A DNA stretch of 38,021 nucleotides from Duganella margarita. Lineage in GTDB: Bacteria; Pseudomonadota; Gammaproteobacteria; Burkholderiales; Burkholderiaceae_D. How positions within the stretch are numbered: position 1 is the stretch's first letter; each line of letters opens with the position of its first letter. The stretch is from NCBI RefSeq assembly GCF_009857535.1, contig NZ_WWCS01000030.1, forward strand, positions 1 to 38,021, in the 5' to 3' direction. The position numbers and the translations under genes were made by a program. Below are positions 1 to 8,847 of this stretch, in pieces. The notes beneath the pieces are model-generated. The model had not been told where the DNA came from. It did no database searches and saw only the letters and a list, made by a program, of their open reading frames with translations.

Positions 1-1
1 G

Positions 2-130
2 CCACAACCACCGCGGGATCCGGGAGCGCGACCACCGGCGCACGGCGCGGACGCGCCTCCACCGCCGCCGCCTGCGCCAGGTGCGGATGTCCCGCCGCCA
101 CCGCCGCCTCCGGCTATCCCGCAACGTTAA
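2..130 (+). CDS. 3' end of an upstream gene, proline-rich C-terminus (partial)
   Basis: An open frame runs from the window edge to a TAA at 128-130 and encodes 42 residues very rich in proline, with two runs of six or more prolines separated by a short Ala-Gly-Ala-Asp segment. It lies just upstream of and on the same strand as the secreted protein starting at 153, so it is probably the tail of the gene before it in the same operon. No domain is visible in this fragment and no function can be assigned. An alternative is that the frame is open by chance in GC-rich sequence, but the strong proline bias and a stop 22 bases before the next start favour a real C-terminus. Confidence 0.5.
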   Translation, partial: PQPPRDPGARPPAHGADAPPPPPPAPGADVPPPPPPPAIPQR

Positions 131-152
131 CCCGGCGCCGGGAACCGCTGCC

Positions 153-836
153 ATGATCGTGACCCGGCATTTGGCCGCTCTGGTGCTCACCGCCGTGCTG
201 GCGATCGGCGGCGCGGCCCCGGTGCGCGCCGATGCGCCGCCGCCAGCCCCGTCGGACGTGGCCGACGGCGTCGTGCAGCGCTATCTGACCACGCCTTACG
301 GCGAGCTCAATGGCCTGCGCCTCGCTGACGGCCGTGTGGTGGTGTTCGGTCCGCTGATGGCGCGCTCGGTAGCGGCAGCGGCGCCCGTCGGCGAGCGCAT
401 CCGCGTGATCGGCAACAAAATGGCGGATGGCGCCATTCGCGCCGCCGCCGTGGTGAACCTGGTTTCCGGCAGCACGGCGGACGACCAGCCGCCCGGTCCA
501 CCCGCGCTGCCGCCATCCCCGTCGCCCGGGCGCAAGCCACTCGAACGCTACGAAACCGCCGCTCCCATCGATCTGGTGCTGCACGGACCGCGCGGCGAAG
601 CCAACGGCGTCATCCTCGCCGACGGCAGCCTGGTCTACTTCCGGCCGGGCCTGGTGCGCGGGCCATTGCGTCCCGGCCAGTCGTTCGCCGCCATCGGCAT
701 CGGCTCGCGCGGGCCGCATGGCCTGGCGATGGAAGCGATCGTCGCAGCAAGCGATCTGGCCGCCGCCCGCGCGGCAGCCGCCACGGTTTTCAATCCCCCT
801 TCACCACCAGAGGCACCCGCACCACATGTCGACTGA
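153..836 (+). CDS. Secreted protein with two copies of an OB-fold-like domain
   Basis: A 227-residue protein. The start at 153 is chosen because it begins a clear signal peptide (basic start, hydrophobic stretch to about residue 20, Ala-rich cleavage region near VRADA); the open frame continues upstream without coding character. Two similar units follow, at about residues 38-102 and 135-200. Each has the pattern G-E-(L/A)-N-G-(L/V)-x-L-A-D-G-(R/S), then a phenylalanine and a Gly-rich end, separated by a proline-rich linker. The pattern recalls small periplasmic OB-fold (DUF5666/BOF-like) domains, but this is a resemblance only. The gene ends 11 bases inside the start of the transporter gene at 826, so the two are probably translationally coupled. 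Its role is unknown; a periplasmic ligand- or metal-binding partner of the adjacent transporters is a guess. Confidence 0.7.
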   Translation: MIVTRHLAALVLTAVLAIGGAAPVRADAPPPAPSDVADGVVQRYLTTPYGELNGLRLADGRVVVFGPLMARSVAAAAPVGERIRVIGNKMADGAIRAAAVVNLVSGSTADDQPPGPPALPPSPSPGRKPLERYETAAPIDLVLHGPRGEANGVILADGSLVYFRPGLVRGPLRPGQSFAAIGIGSRGPHGLAMEAIVAASDLAAARAAAATVFNPPSPPEAPAPHVD

Positions 837-2076
837 ACCCTTATTGTGGGCCATCACCGGCCTGACCATGACCGCCATCGTGTTGCGCCCTTGGGGACTG
901 CCGGAAGCCATCTGGGCGTCGCTGGCGGTGCTGGCGTTGATCGTCTTCAAGCTGATTCCGCCATCACAGGTGCTGCCCGGAGTGGCGCGCGGCTATGACG
1001 TCTACATGTTCCTGGCCGGCATGATGACGCTGGCGGAACTGGGCCGGCGCCAGGGCGTGTTCGACTGGCTGGCGGCGCACGCCGGGCGCGCCGCCGCCGG
1101 CTCTGGCCGCAGGCTGTTTCTGCTGGTCTACCTGGCCGGCACGCTGGTCACCGTTACACTGTCCAATGACGCCACCGCCGTAGTGTTGACGCCGGCCGTG
1201 TACGCCGTCGCGCGCGCGGTCGATGCGCCGCCGCTGCCCTATCTGTTTATCTGCGCCTTCGTCGCCAACGCCGCCAGTTTTGTGCTGCCGGTGTCCAACC
1301 CCGCCAACCTGGTGGTGTTCGGCGCCAACATGCCGAGCCTGGCGCATTGGCTGGCGCTGTTCCTGCTGCCGTCACTGGGCGCCATCCTCGCCACGTATTT
1401 CGCACTGCGCTACCTGCTGCGGACCGACCTGCCGGCCGCCATCCGCGCCGACGTCGACACGCCGGGGCTGACGCCGGCCGGCCGCTTGACCGTCGGCGCG
1501 CTGGCCGGCACCGCTGCGGTGCTAGGTCTGGCGTCAGCCTACGGCATCGAGCTCGGCCCTGTCACGCTGGCCGCCGCCGGTGTCGCGCTGCTGCTGACCG
1601 CTGCGCGCGGCGGCGGCAATCCCATCGCCTTGCTGCGGTCCTTGTCGTGGGACGTGCTGCTGATGGTGGCCGGCCTGTTCGTGCTGATCGAAACGCTGCA
1701 GCAGCATGGCGTCGTCGCTGCCCTCGCGGCGCAGCAGCAACAACTGCAGGCCGCCGCGCCGAGCATGGCGAACCAGCTCACCGGGACCATCCTGGCGGTC
1801 GCCTGCAATCTGGTCAACAATCTGCCGGCCGGCCTGCTGGGCGCCGCCACGCTCGACCATCTGGCCGCGCCGATGCCGTTGCGCGCGGCCGCGCTGATCG
1901 GCATCGACCTCGGGCCGAACCTGTCGGTCAGCGGCTCGCTGGCGACGATTCTGTGGCTGGCCATGTTGCGGCGCGAAGGCGTACAGGTCGGCGCCTGGCA
2001 ATTCCTCAAGCTGGGCGCCATCGTCATGCCGGCCGGCTTGCTGGCGGCGCTGCTGCTGTTGCAGGTGACGTCATGA
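826..2076 (+). CDS. ArsB/IT-superfamily inner-membrane ion transporter
   Basis: A 416-residue polytopic membrane protein with about ten hydrophobic segments. It resembles ArsB-type arsenite exporters and related ion transporters. The best signatures are the segment T-L-S-N-D-A-T-A-V-V-L-T-P near residues 110-122 and the paired P-V-S-N-P-A-N-L-V-V-F near residues 155-165, both typical of the substrate and ion path in this superfamily. A second N-N-L-P-A-G segment lies near residue 328. The start at 826 has an AGAGG sequence about 12 bases upstream; the longer open frame overlaps the preceding gene. The stop overlaps the MFS start at 2073 (ATGA). No arsR or arsC is seen, so arsenite as substrate is not supported by context; another anion is equally possible. 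Confidence 0.72.
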   Translation: MSTEPLLWAITGLTMTAIVLRPWGLPEAIWASLAVLALIVFKLIPPSQVLPGVARGYDVYMFLAGMMTLAELGRRQGVFDWLAAHAGRAAAGSGRRLFLLVYLAGTLVTVTLSNDATAVVLTPAVYAVARAVDAPPLPYLFICAFVANAASFVLPVSNPANLVVFGANMPSLAHWLALFLLPSLGAILATYFALRYLLRTDLPAAIRADVDTPGLTPAGRLTVGALAGTAAVLGLASAYGIELGPVTLAAAGVALLLTAARGGGNPIALLRSLSWDVLLMVAGLFVLIETLQQHGVVAALAAQQQQLQAAAPSMANQLTGTILAVACNLVNNLPAGLLGAATLDHLAAPMPLRAAALIGIDLGPNLSVSGSLATILWLAMLRREGVQVGAWQFLKLGAIVMPAGLLAALLLLQVTS

Positions 2077-3371
2077 TGCAGGCGGCGCGCGCACCGTCCC
2101 GCGCCAGCCTGCTGGCGCTTGGCCTGCTGAATTTTTTCCTCGCCGATGCGCGCGATGGCCTCGGGCCCTTTCTGGACGCCTACCTGAGCACCAAGGGCTG
2201 GGCGCCGATGGATCTGGGCCTGCTGGCGACCGTCGGCGGCGTGCTGGGACTGGTGGCCGGCATGCCGGCCGGCGCGCTCACCGATCGCAGCCATGCCAAG
2301 CGTCTGCTGGTGGTGGCGCCAGTCACGCTGATCACGCTGATGAGTTTTTTGTGCCTCGCCGCGCCCAGCCGCTGGATGGTGTTCAGCACCCAGGCGCTGG
2401 CGGCGGTGGCCGGGGTGCTGATCGGACCGGCCGTCGCGGCCATCTCGCTGGGGCTGGTCGGCGCCCAGCGCTTCGGCCAGCAACTGGGCAAGAACGAATC
2501 GTGGAACCACGCCGGCAATCTGGTGCTGATGGGCGGCACCTGGGCCGCCAGCGTGTGGTTCGGCCTGCCGGGTGTGGCGGCGCTGATGCTGGTCACCACC
2601 GCAGCCACGGTTGCCGCTACGTTGTCCATCGCGCCGGGCAGCATCGACCACGCGGCGGCGCGCGGCATGGCCGGCGCTGACAGCGGCGGCGATATCAGCG
2701 TCAGCGAAGGCGGCGCCGTGGCCCAGCCCTCCTCTTTGCGCGCGCTGGCCGGCAACCGTCCGCTATTGTGGCTAAGCCTGGCGTTGGCGCTGTTCCACTT
2801 CGGCAACGCACCGCTGGCGCGGCTGATCGCGCAGCAGTTCGCGGTGCAGATGCAGCGGCCGTTCGAAACCACGGCCGTCATCACCATGGTGTCGCAAGTG
2901 GCCGCACTGGCAGCGGCGCTGGCGGCGCCATGGCTGCTGCGCGCGCGCCGGGCCGGTCCGGCCGCCGTGCTGGCCTTACTGAGCCTGCCGCTGCGCGGCC
3001 TGCTGGCCTGGAATTTTTCCGAGTTTGGCATGATCTACCCGGTGCAGTTGCTGGATGGCGTCGGCGTCGGCCTGCTCGGCATCCTGACGCCGTTCATGGT
3101 GGAGCGCCTGACGCGCGGCAGCGGCCATTTCAACCTCGCGCTGGCGGCGGTGATGACGGTGCAAGGCATCGGCGCGGCGTCGAGCAACGTGGTGGCGGGC
3201 TACCTGGTCATGCGCTTCGGCTATCCGCTCACCTATCTGGCGCATGGCGCGGTAGCCTTGCTGGCAATCGCGGCGTTGCTGCCGGCGCTGCGCGGCCTTC
3301 GCGCAGGCGACAACAACGCCAACCGCCGCGCCGGCACCGCCATGGGCGCGAGCGCGGCGTCGGACGCCTAG
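2073..3371 (+). CDS. MFS transporter
   Basis: A 432-residue protein with about twelve hydrophobic segments in two halves joined by a polar loop near residues 190-225, typical of the major facilitator superfamily. After the second helix it has a G-x-x-x-D-R-x-x-x-K/R-type loop (GALTDRSHAKR), the MFS motif A region. The start at 2073 forms an ATGA overlap with the stop of the preceding transporter gene, which supports translational coupling. A second ATG follows at 2076. The substrate cannot be told from sequence; proximity to the ArsB-like gene hints at a shared detoxification or export role, which is inference. The stop codon shares the four bases CTAG (3368-3371) with the stop of the convergent TonB receptor gene, so no room exists for a terminator between them. 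Confidence 0.8.
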   Translation: MMQAARAPSRASLLALGLLNFFLADARDGLGPFLDAYLSTKGWAPMDLGLLATVGGVLGLVAGMPAGALTDRSHAKRLLVVAPVTLITLMSFLCLAAPSRWMVFSTQALAAVAGVLIGPAVAAISLGLVGAQRFGQQLGKNESWNHAGNLVLMGGTWAASVWFGLPGVAALMLVTTAATVAATLSIAPGSIDHAAARGMAGADSGGDISVSEGGAVAQPSSLRALAGNRPLLWLSLALALFHFGNAPLARLIAQQFAVQMQRPFETTAVITMVSQVAALAAALAAPWLLRARRAGPAAVLALLSLPLRGLLAWNFSEFGMIYPVQLLDGVGVGLLGILTPFMVERLTRGSGHFNLALAAVMTVQGIGAASSNVVAGYLVMRFGYPLTYLAHGAVALLAIAALLPALRGLRAGDNNANRRAGTAMGASAASDA

Positions 3372-5791
3372 AACTTTACCGACACGCGACCACCGAAGGT
3401 GCGCGGATTGTTGTAGTACGCCGCCCAGATCTGCTGCGTTGGCTGGCAGGGTGCGCCGACCTGCGTGCAGACTTCGATCGCGTCGTACTTCACTTCCTTG
3501 TCGGTAGCGTTGTTGACGAACAGCTCCGCCGTGTAAGCCTTGTTGCGCGGCTCGAAGCGCAGGCTCAGGTCCAGCGTGGTGTACGAATCCTGCATCTTCA
3601 CGCCTGGATGGCCCGGCACGTCGTTGGCGAACGCACCTGAACCAACGAACGACTTGGTTTCGTAGTGCGCCGAGATACGTGGCGTGATGCGGCCTTTGCC
3701 GATGTCGAAGTCACGCTCGTACATCAGCGTGCTGGCAAACGTCGGCGCGTGTTTCAGCACCGTGCCGCCGACGTTGACGGTTGGCGCGGTGGTGCCGCAG
3801 GCCTGGCCATTGGCGCGCGCCGCATCGACGTCGCAGGACAGGAAGTCGTCATAGCGCGCCTTCAGCCAGGTGGCGTTGCCGCTGAAGCGGTCCACGCTGG
3901 TCGGACGCCACATCCACTCCGCTTCCACGCCCTTGACCGAAGCGCCGGCCGCGTTGAAGTTCTGCAGCGTGTTGTTGACCACCTGCGACTCCAGCTTGTC
4001 CTTGTACTTCATCCAGAAGGCGTCGATGTTCAGCGACAGCTGTTTGTTCAGCAGGTCCGACTTGAAGCCGAGTTCATAGCTGGTCAGCTTTTCAGGCTTG
4101 GTGGTGGCGCCGCCGTCGCCGATGGCCGGCGAGTGGAAGCCGGTGGTCACCGAAGCGAAGGTCAGGATATCCGGCGATACCTTGTACTCCACGCGGCCCA
4201 GCCAGGTCGCCTGGCCGTATGCCAGATCGGCCGTGTTGTCGCCGTAGGTATTGCCGCAAGTGGCTTGATTGACCACGCCGCCCGGCCCGATGTTGTGGGT
4301 GTTGATGGTGCCCACGCCTGGCGTGACCAGTTGCGCGATCTGGCTCGGCGTCAGGGTGGCGCCGCGCGGCGCATTGTCCGGCCAGTTCGGGCAGGCCCAG
4401 TTCTGGCCCCCGATGTCGAACTTGTGGTCCTTGGTGTAGCGCGCGCCGGCGGTCAGCTTCCAGACCGGATCGATATCGTAGCTGGCTTGCGCAAAGGCGG
4501 CCTTGGAATGCAGCTCGCGGTCACCCTGGATGAAGGACATGGCCGATGCATACTGGCCCACCGTCGGCTGCACGAAGATCACGCTGCCGCTGGCGATGTC
4601 CTGCGCCAGCATGGCTTCCGAAATCTGGCTGCGGTCGATGTCGAAGCGCACCTTGTTCTTCTCGCGGAAGAAGAACAGGCCGCCCACCCATTGCAGCGGC
4701 GAGTCATACTCCGAGCGAACCTGCACCTCGTTGGAGACGCTGTCGAACTGCGACCATTCGGTGCGGTTCTCGGCCTTGAAGCCAGGGTAGAAGCCGGCGT
4801 CCGCATCGCTGGCATTGGTCCGTTTCAGCCGGCTCCACGCGCCCAGGTACTGGGTGGCGATGCCTTCCACCGGACGCCATTCGACCTTGGTCTTGGCGGT
4901 GATGATTGACTGGTCCAGGTTACCCGGCGTGTCGATCAGCGCGGAGCGCAGGTTCTGGCCCGGCTTCGGTTCGGCCGACAGGTAGATATTGCCGGCGCCG
5001 GTGTCGCTGTAATAATCGGCGATGAAGGTCGCCTTCAGGTCCGGCGTGAACTTCCACAGCAGCGAGGCGCGCGCGCCCGACTGGTTGCCGGCGCCGTACT
5101 TCTGCGCGCCGGGCGAGACGTTGGAGCCCTTGAGGAAATCGACATAGCCGTCATGCTGGTCCTTGATGGCGGCAATGCGCAGCGCGATATCGTCGCTGAG
5201 CGGGATGTTGATCATGGCCTGCGTCTGAATGTGGTGATAGTCGCCGATGGTGACGCTGGCCGAGCCGAACACCTTGGCGGTGCTTGGCGCGCCGGACACC
5301 AGGTTGACCGCGCCGGCGGTCGAGTTACGGCCGTTCAGCGTGCCTTGCGGGCCGCGCGCCACCTCAACGTGGTTCAGGTCATACATCAGCGCCGTCGCGC
5401 CTTGTGGACGCGGCACATAGATGCCGTCCACATAGAACGCCACCGCCGGGTCGCCCAGCTCCGTGTGATTGGCCGAGCCGACGCCGCGCATGTAGACGTG
5501 GACGCCCCCCGAATCGCTGTGCGGCTCCACCACCAGGCTAGGCACCATGGCTGTCATGGTCGCCAGATCCTTGACCTGGTTGTTGGCCAGCGTGTCCTGC
5601 GTGTAGGCGGTGATGGCCAGCGGCGTATCCTGCACCAGCGTGTCGCGGCGGGTGGCGGTGACGATGATCTTCTCCATGTTGTCGCCGGCGGCCGAGGTGG
5701 CGGCTGCCTGCTGTTGTTGCTGCTGCGCGTATGCTGCGCCGCCGCTCAACATCATCTGGGCGATGCTTAAAGCTAGAACTGTTTTTTTCAT
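3368..5791 (-). CDS. TonB-dependent outer-membrane receptor (likely glycoside uptake)
   Basis: An 807-residue outer-membrane protein. The start at 5791 is preceded by GAGGAG at good spacing and begins a signal peptide ending near A-Y-A-Q, followed by a run of glutamines. A TonB-box-like segment (KIIVTATRR) at about residues 42-50 leads into the plug domain (DTPLAIT, then YMRGVG, a V-D-G-I-Y strand and ARGPQGTLNGRNSTAG). The rest is a beta-barrel ending in phenylalanine, as usual for outer-membrane proteins. It is the last gene on the minus strand after the sugar ABC importer and glucosidase and has its own LacI-type palindrome 25 bases upstream of the start. The family imports siderophores, vitamins or glycans; the neighbourhood argues for beta-glucosides or small oligosaccharides, but the ligand is inferred. 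Confidence 0.9.
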   Translation of the reverse strand: MKKTVLALSIAQMMLSGGAAYAQQQQQQAAATSAAGDNMEKIIVTATRRDTLVQDTPLAITAYTQDTLANNQVKDLATMTAMVPSLVVEPHSDSGGVHVYMRGVGSANHTELGDPAVAFYVDGIYVPRPQGATALMYDLNHVEVARGPQGTLNGRNSTAGAVNLVSGAPSTAKVFGSASVTIGDYHHIQTQAMINIPLSDDIALRIAAIKDQHDGYVDFLKGSNVSPGAQKYGAGNQSGARASLLWKFTPDLKATFIADYYSDTGAGNIYLSAEPKPGQNLRSALIDTPGNLDQSIITAKTKVEWRPVEGIATQYLGAWSRLKRTNASDADAGFYPGFKAENRTEWSQFDSVSNEVQVRSEYDSPLQWVGGLFFFREKNKVRFDIDRSQISEAMLAQDIASGSVIFVQPTVGQYASAMSFIQGDRELHSKAAFAQASYDIDPVWKLTAGARYTKDHKFDIGGQNWACPNWPDNAPRGATLTPSQIAQLVTPGVGTINTHNIGPGGVVNQATCGNTYGDNTADLAYGQATWLGRVEYKVSPDILTFASVTTGFHSPAIGDGGATTKPEKLTSYELGFKSDLLNKQLSLNIDAFWMKYKDKLESQVVNNTLQNFNAAGASVKGVEAEWMWRPTSVDRFSGNATWLKARYDDFLSCDVDAARANGQACGTTAPTVNVGGTVLKHAPTFASTLMYERDFDIGKGRITPRISAHYETKSFVGSGAFANDVPGHPGVKMQDSYTTLDLSLRFEPRNKAYTAELFVNNATDKEVKYDAIEVCTQVGAPCQPTQQIWAAYYNNPRTFGGRVSVKF

Positions 5792-5815
5792 TGAATGTCT
5801 CCTCGCTTCTTCCAA

Positions 5816-5831
5816 GTGGAACCGGTTCCAC
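5816..5831. promoter_or_regulatory. LacI-family operator ahead of the TonB receptor
   Basis: GTGGAACCGGTTCCAC is a perfect 16-base palindrome in the gap between the ATPase stop (5897) and the receptor start (5791). It matches the general LacI/GalR operator form and differs from the palindrome at 11540-11557 only at two symmetric positions flanking the central CG. This suggests one sugar-responsive LacI-type repressor controls both sites and that the receptor has its own promoter here. No convincing -35/-10 pair was seen nearby. Confidence 0.75.
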
Positions 5832-5896
5832 CACAAGACGCACCTGGGCGTCGGGCCATACCATGGCAGACCCGGTGATTTAGCAACTACGATTCT

Positions 5897-6985
5897 TTAG
5901 AGCCGCTGTTCGCTGGCTCCGTCAAACAGGGAAATACGATTGGTACGGATCGATAAATTGATGTCCTTCTCGGTCTCGATTTGCAACTGGTCCTGCACGA
6001 TGCCCGCAACCTGGGTGCCGTGGAAGTCCAGCCACACTACGCGGTGCGCACCCATGGCCTCGATCAGCGAGACCGATGCGCGCACCGCTGCACTGCCAGC
6101 GACGTCGCCATAACCGACGTCGATGTCCTCCGGCCGCACGCCCAGCACGCAATCGTGCTTGCCGGTGAGCGGCTGCTTGAATGGATAGCCGGTCACGTCG
6201 ACCGACAGATGCTGGTTGCTGAAGATGGCCTTACCAGCCTGCTGCTCCAGCGTGCCCTTGAACAGGTTCATGCCCGGCGAACCGAGGAAGGTCGCCACGA
6301 ACAGATTGGCCGGCGTGTTGTAGATGACGTCCGGCGTGTCGAACTGCTGCACCACGCCGCCCTTCATCACCGCCATGCGCTGCGCCAGCGTCATCGCCTC
6401 CACCTGGTCGTGGGTCACGTAGATCATGGTGGCGCCCAGTTGCTTGTGCAGCTGTTTCAGTTCGCGCCGCAGTTCGGTGCGCAGCTTGGCGTCCAGGTTG
6501 GACAGCGGCTCGTCGAACAGCATTACATCCGCTTCGCGCACAATGGCGCGGCCGATCGCCACGCGCTGACGCTGGCCGCCCGACAGGTTGGCCGGCTTGC
6601 GCTTCAACAGCGGGCCGAGTTGCAGCATGTCGGAAGCGCGCGTCACGCGGCGGGTAATCTCCGCCTTCGGCGTGCCGTTGATGCGCAGGCCGAATGACAT
6701 ATTCGCTTCCACGTTCATGGTCGGGTACAGCGCATAGGACTGGAACACCAGCGCGATGCCGCGGTCTTTGGGATCGGCCCAGGTCATGTCCTTGCCGCCG
6801 ATTTCGATCTGGCCGGCGCTGGTGTCGATCAGGCCCGCAATACTGTGCAGCAGCGTGGACTTGCCGCAGCCCGAAGGCCCAAGCAGCACCACGAACTCCC
6901 CCGCTTTCACATCGAGGTTGAGCGATTCAATCACCTTGTTGCCGCCCAGCTGGATCTGCAAATTACGAATAGCTACGTTAGACAT
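5897..6985 (-). CDS. MalK/UgpC-type sugar ABC transporter ATPase
   Basis: A 362-residue ATPase of the carbohydrate importer class that powers the two permeases encoded just upstream. Visible motifs in order: Walker A GPSGCGKST near residue 36, Q-loop VFQSYALYP near residue 80, ABC signature LSGGQRQR near residue 133, Walker B VMLFDEP near residue 153, D-loop SNLDAKLR and switch histidine VTHDQ near residue 190. A C-terminal regulatory beta domain (about residues 235-362) includes the V-R-P-E-D segment of MalK-like proteins. Length is normal for the family. It begins 3 bases after the stop of the permease gene. In some organisms such ATPases serve several importers; here the genetic position ties it to the glucosidase operon. 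Confidence 0.93.
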   Translation of the reverse strand: MSNVAIRNLQIQLGGNKVIESLNLDVKAGEFVVLLGPSGCGKSTLLHSIAGLIDTSAGQIEIGGKDMTWADPKDRGIALVFQSYALYPTMNVEANMSFGLRINGTPKAEITRRVTRASDMLQLGPLLKRKPANLSGGQRQRVAIGRAIVREADVMLFDEPLSNLDAKLRTELRRELKQLHKQLGATMIYVTHDQVEAMTLAQRMAVMKGGVVQQFDTPDVIYNTPANLFVATFLGSPGMNLFKGTLEQQAGKAIFSNQHLSVDVTGYPFKQPLTGKHDCVLGVRPEDIDVGYGDVAGSAAVRASVSLIEAMGAHRVVWLDFHGTQVAGIVQDQLQIETEKDINLSIRTNRISLFDGASEQRL

Positions 6986-6988
6986 GAT

Positions 6989-7963
6989 TTAACCCTTCAC
7001 AGCGCCAGAGGCGATGCCGCGCACGAACCAGCGGCCAGAAATAAAGTAGAGCGCCAGCGGCACGATCGACGTCAGGATGGTCGCCGCCATGTTCACGTTG
7101 TACAGGCGCTCGCCGGTGGTGGTGTTGATGATGTTGTTCAGCTGGACCGTCATCGGCAGATGCTCCGAACCGGCAAACACCAGGCCAAGCAGAAAGTCGT
7201 TCCAGATGCCGGTGACCTGCATGATCACCGCCACCACGATCACCGGCGTCGACATCGGCAGCATCAGCTGCAGGAAAATGCGCCAGAAACCGCCGCCGTC
7301 GATGCGCGCCGCCTTGAACAATTCCATCGGCAGCGCCGCGTAGTAATTGCGGAACAACAGCGTCATCACCGGCATGCCGAAGATGGTGTGGATGATGATG
7401 ATGCCCGGCAGAGAGCTAAACAGATTCACCGACGCCAGCACCCGCACCAGCGGATAAATCATCACCTGCACCGGAATGAAGGCGCCCATCATCAGGATCG
7501 CGAACAGCACGCCGGCGCCGCGCGGACGCCAGAACGACAGCGCATAGCCGTTCACCGCGCCGATGGCAATAGACAGGATGGTGCTCGGCACCACGATGGC
7601 GACCGAGTTCCAGAAGCCGCCACGAATGCCATTGCATTCCAGCCCGGTACAGGCCGTGGACCAGGCTTGCGTCCAGGGTTCCAGCGTCATATGCTGCGGC
7701 AACGCGAACAGCGTGCCAAGACGGATTTCTTCCATTGGCTTGACCGACGTTACCAGCATCACGTACAGCGGCAGCAGGAAGAACAGCGCCGCGACCATCA
7801 GGAAGCCGTACACGCCGAGGCGGGCCGGCGTCCATGCCGGGCTGCGGCGCGGGCGAGGCGTCGGGATGGTGGCGTCGTTGGCGGCCGCCAGCTGGCGTGC
7901 TGCGGCGGCGGCAGTCGCGGCGTCGGCCGCAGTTTTATCGAGTTTCACAACTTGTCCCATCAT
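6989..7963 (-). CDS. Sugar ABC transporter permease, MalG type
   Basis: A 324-residue inner-membrane permease. A hydrophilic, Ala-rich N-terminus of about 55 residues precedes six hydrophobic segments. The cytoplasmic EAA loop that contacts the ATPase is visible as ELFKAARIDGGGFWRIF followed by LMLPM. The chosen start overlaps the stop of the upstream permease (ATGA, 7960-7963); a second ATG follows directly at 7960, so the true start could be one codon later. Together with the next gene it forms the heterodimeric channel of a CUT1-family sugar importer. Confidence 0.92.
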   Translation of the reverse strand: MMGQVVKLDKTAADAATAAAAARQLAAANDATIPTPRPRRSPAWTPARLGVYGFLMVAALFFLLPLYVMLVTSVKPMEEIRLGTLFALPQHMTLEPWTQAWSTACTGLECNGIRGGFWNSVAIVVPSTILSIAIGAVNGYALSFWRPRGAGVLFAILMMGAFIPVQVMIYPLVRVLASVNLFSSLPGIIIIHTIFGMPVMTLLFRNYYAALPMELFKAARIDGGGFWRIFLQLMLPMSTPVIVVAVIMQVTGIWNDFLLGLVFAGSEHLPMTVQLNNIINTTTGERLYNVNMAATILTSIVPLALYFISGRWFVRGIASGAVKG

Positions 7964-8844
7964 GCCCCCATTGCGGCGCGGCGATTGCGCACGAAGTACA
8001 GCGGCGCGACGATGGCCAGCACCGTCAACAGCAGCACGATCGAGGCGGCGGAAGCCAGGCCGATATTCGCGCGGCCAAACAGATAATCCATGATGAACTT
8101 GGCCGGCACTTCACTGGCCGTGCCCGGACCGCCCTGCGTCATCGCCACCACGGCGTCGAACACCTTCACCACCATCACGAACAGCAGCACGAAGGCGGTC
8201 GATACCGAAGGTTTGAGCATCGGCAGCACGATGCTGGTATAAACGCGCCAGCGCGGGATGCCGTCGATGCGCGCCGCCTTCCAGATTTCGTCATCCACGC
8301 CGCGCAGGCCGGACAGCATCAGCGCCATCACCAGGCCTGAAGCCTGCCACACGGTGGCGATGACGATGGTGTAGATCGCCATGTCCTGGTCGACGATCCA
8401 GTCGAATTTGGCGCTGGTCCAACCCAGCTTGTGCAGCACTTCCTGGATACCCAGTTCCGGATTCAGTATCCATTGCCAGATCAGGCCCGTGGCCACGAAC
8501 GACATCGCATACGGATACAGAAAGATGGTGCGCAACGCGCCTTCCGCCATTACCTTCTGGTCGATGAACACCGCCAGCAAAAAGCCGATGACCAGGCAGG
8601 CGGCGATAAACAGCACGCCGTACAGCGCCACGTTTTGCAGCGACAGCAGCCAGCGCTCGTTGTTGAACAGGCGGATGTACTGCGAGGCGCCGACAAAGTC
8701 GCTGGCCGGGAAGGTGCGCGAGCTGCTGACCGATACGCGCGCCGTCCACAGCATGGTGCCGAGGTAAGCCAGCAGCACGGTCAGCGCCATCGGCGCCATG
8801 GCGATGTAGGCCGCGAATGAAACGCTTTGACGTTTCTGTGCCAT
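7960..8844 (-). CDS. Sugar ABC transporter permease, MalF type
   Basis: A 294-residue inner-membrane permease with six predicted hydrophobic segments and the EAA loop EIWKAARIDGIPRWRVY followed by SIVLPML. The length fits the short MalF/UgpA-like class that lacks the large periplasmic insert of enterobacterial MalF. It starts 3 bases after the stop of the substrate-binding protein gene and overlaps the next permease by four bases, so the three are surely co-translated. It pairs with the MalG-type protein to form the translocation pore for the glycoside bound by the periplasmic protein. Confidence 0.92.
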   Translation of the reverse strand: MAQKRQSVSFAAYIAMAPMALTVLLAYLGTMLWTARVSVSSSRTFPASDFVGASQYIRLFNNERWLLSLQNVALYGVLFIAACLVIGFLLAVFIDQKVMAEGALRTIFLYPYAMSFVATGLIWQWILNPELGIQEVLHKLGWTSAKFDWIVDQDMAIYTIVIATVWQASGLVMALMLSGLRGVDDEIWKAARIDGIPRWRVYTSIVLPMLKPSVSTAFVLLFVMVVKVFDAVVAMTQGGPGTASEVPAKFIMDYLFGRANIGLASAASIVLLLTVLAIVAPLYFVRNRRAAMGA

Positions 8845-8847
8845 GGC

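Noticed and set aside
1347..2072. N-terminal extension of the MFS frame upstream of 2073
   Set aside because: The extension lies within the ArsB-like gene in another frame and is an Arg-rich shadow; the ATGA overlap start fits the first membrane helix.
6845..8086. 413-codon plus-strand frame opposite the permease genes
   Set aside because: Extremely His/Arg/Gln-rich, as expected for antisense of membrane protein codons; the minus-strand permeases have clear EAA loops.
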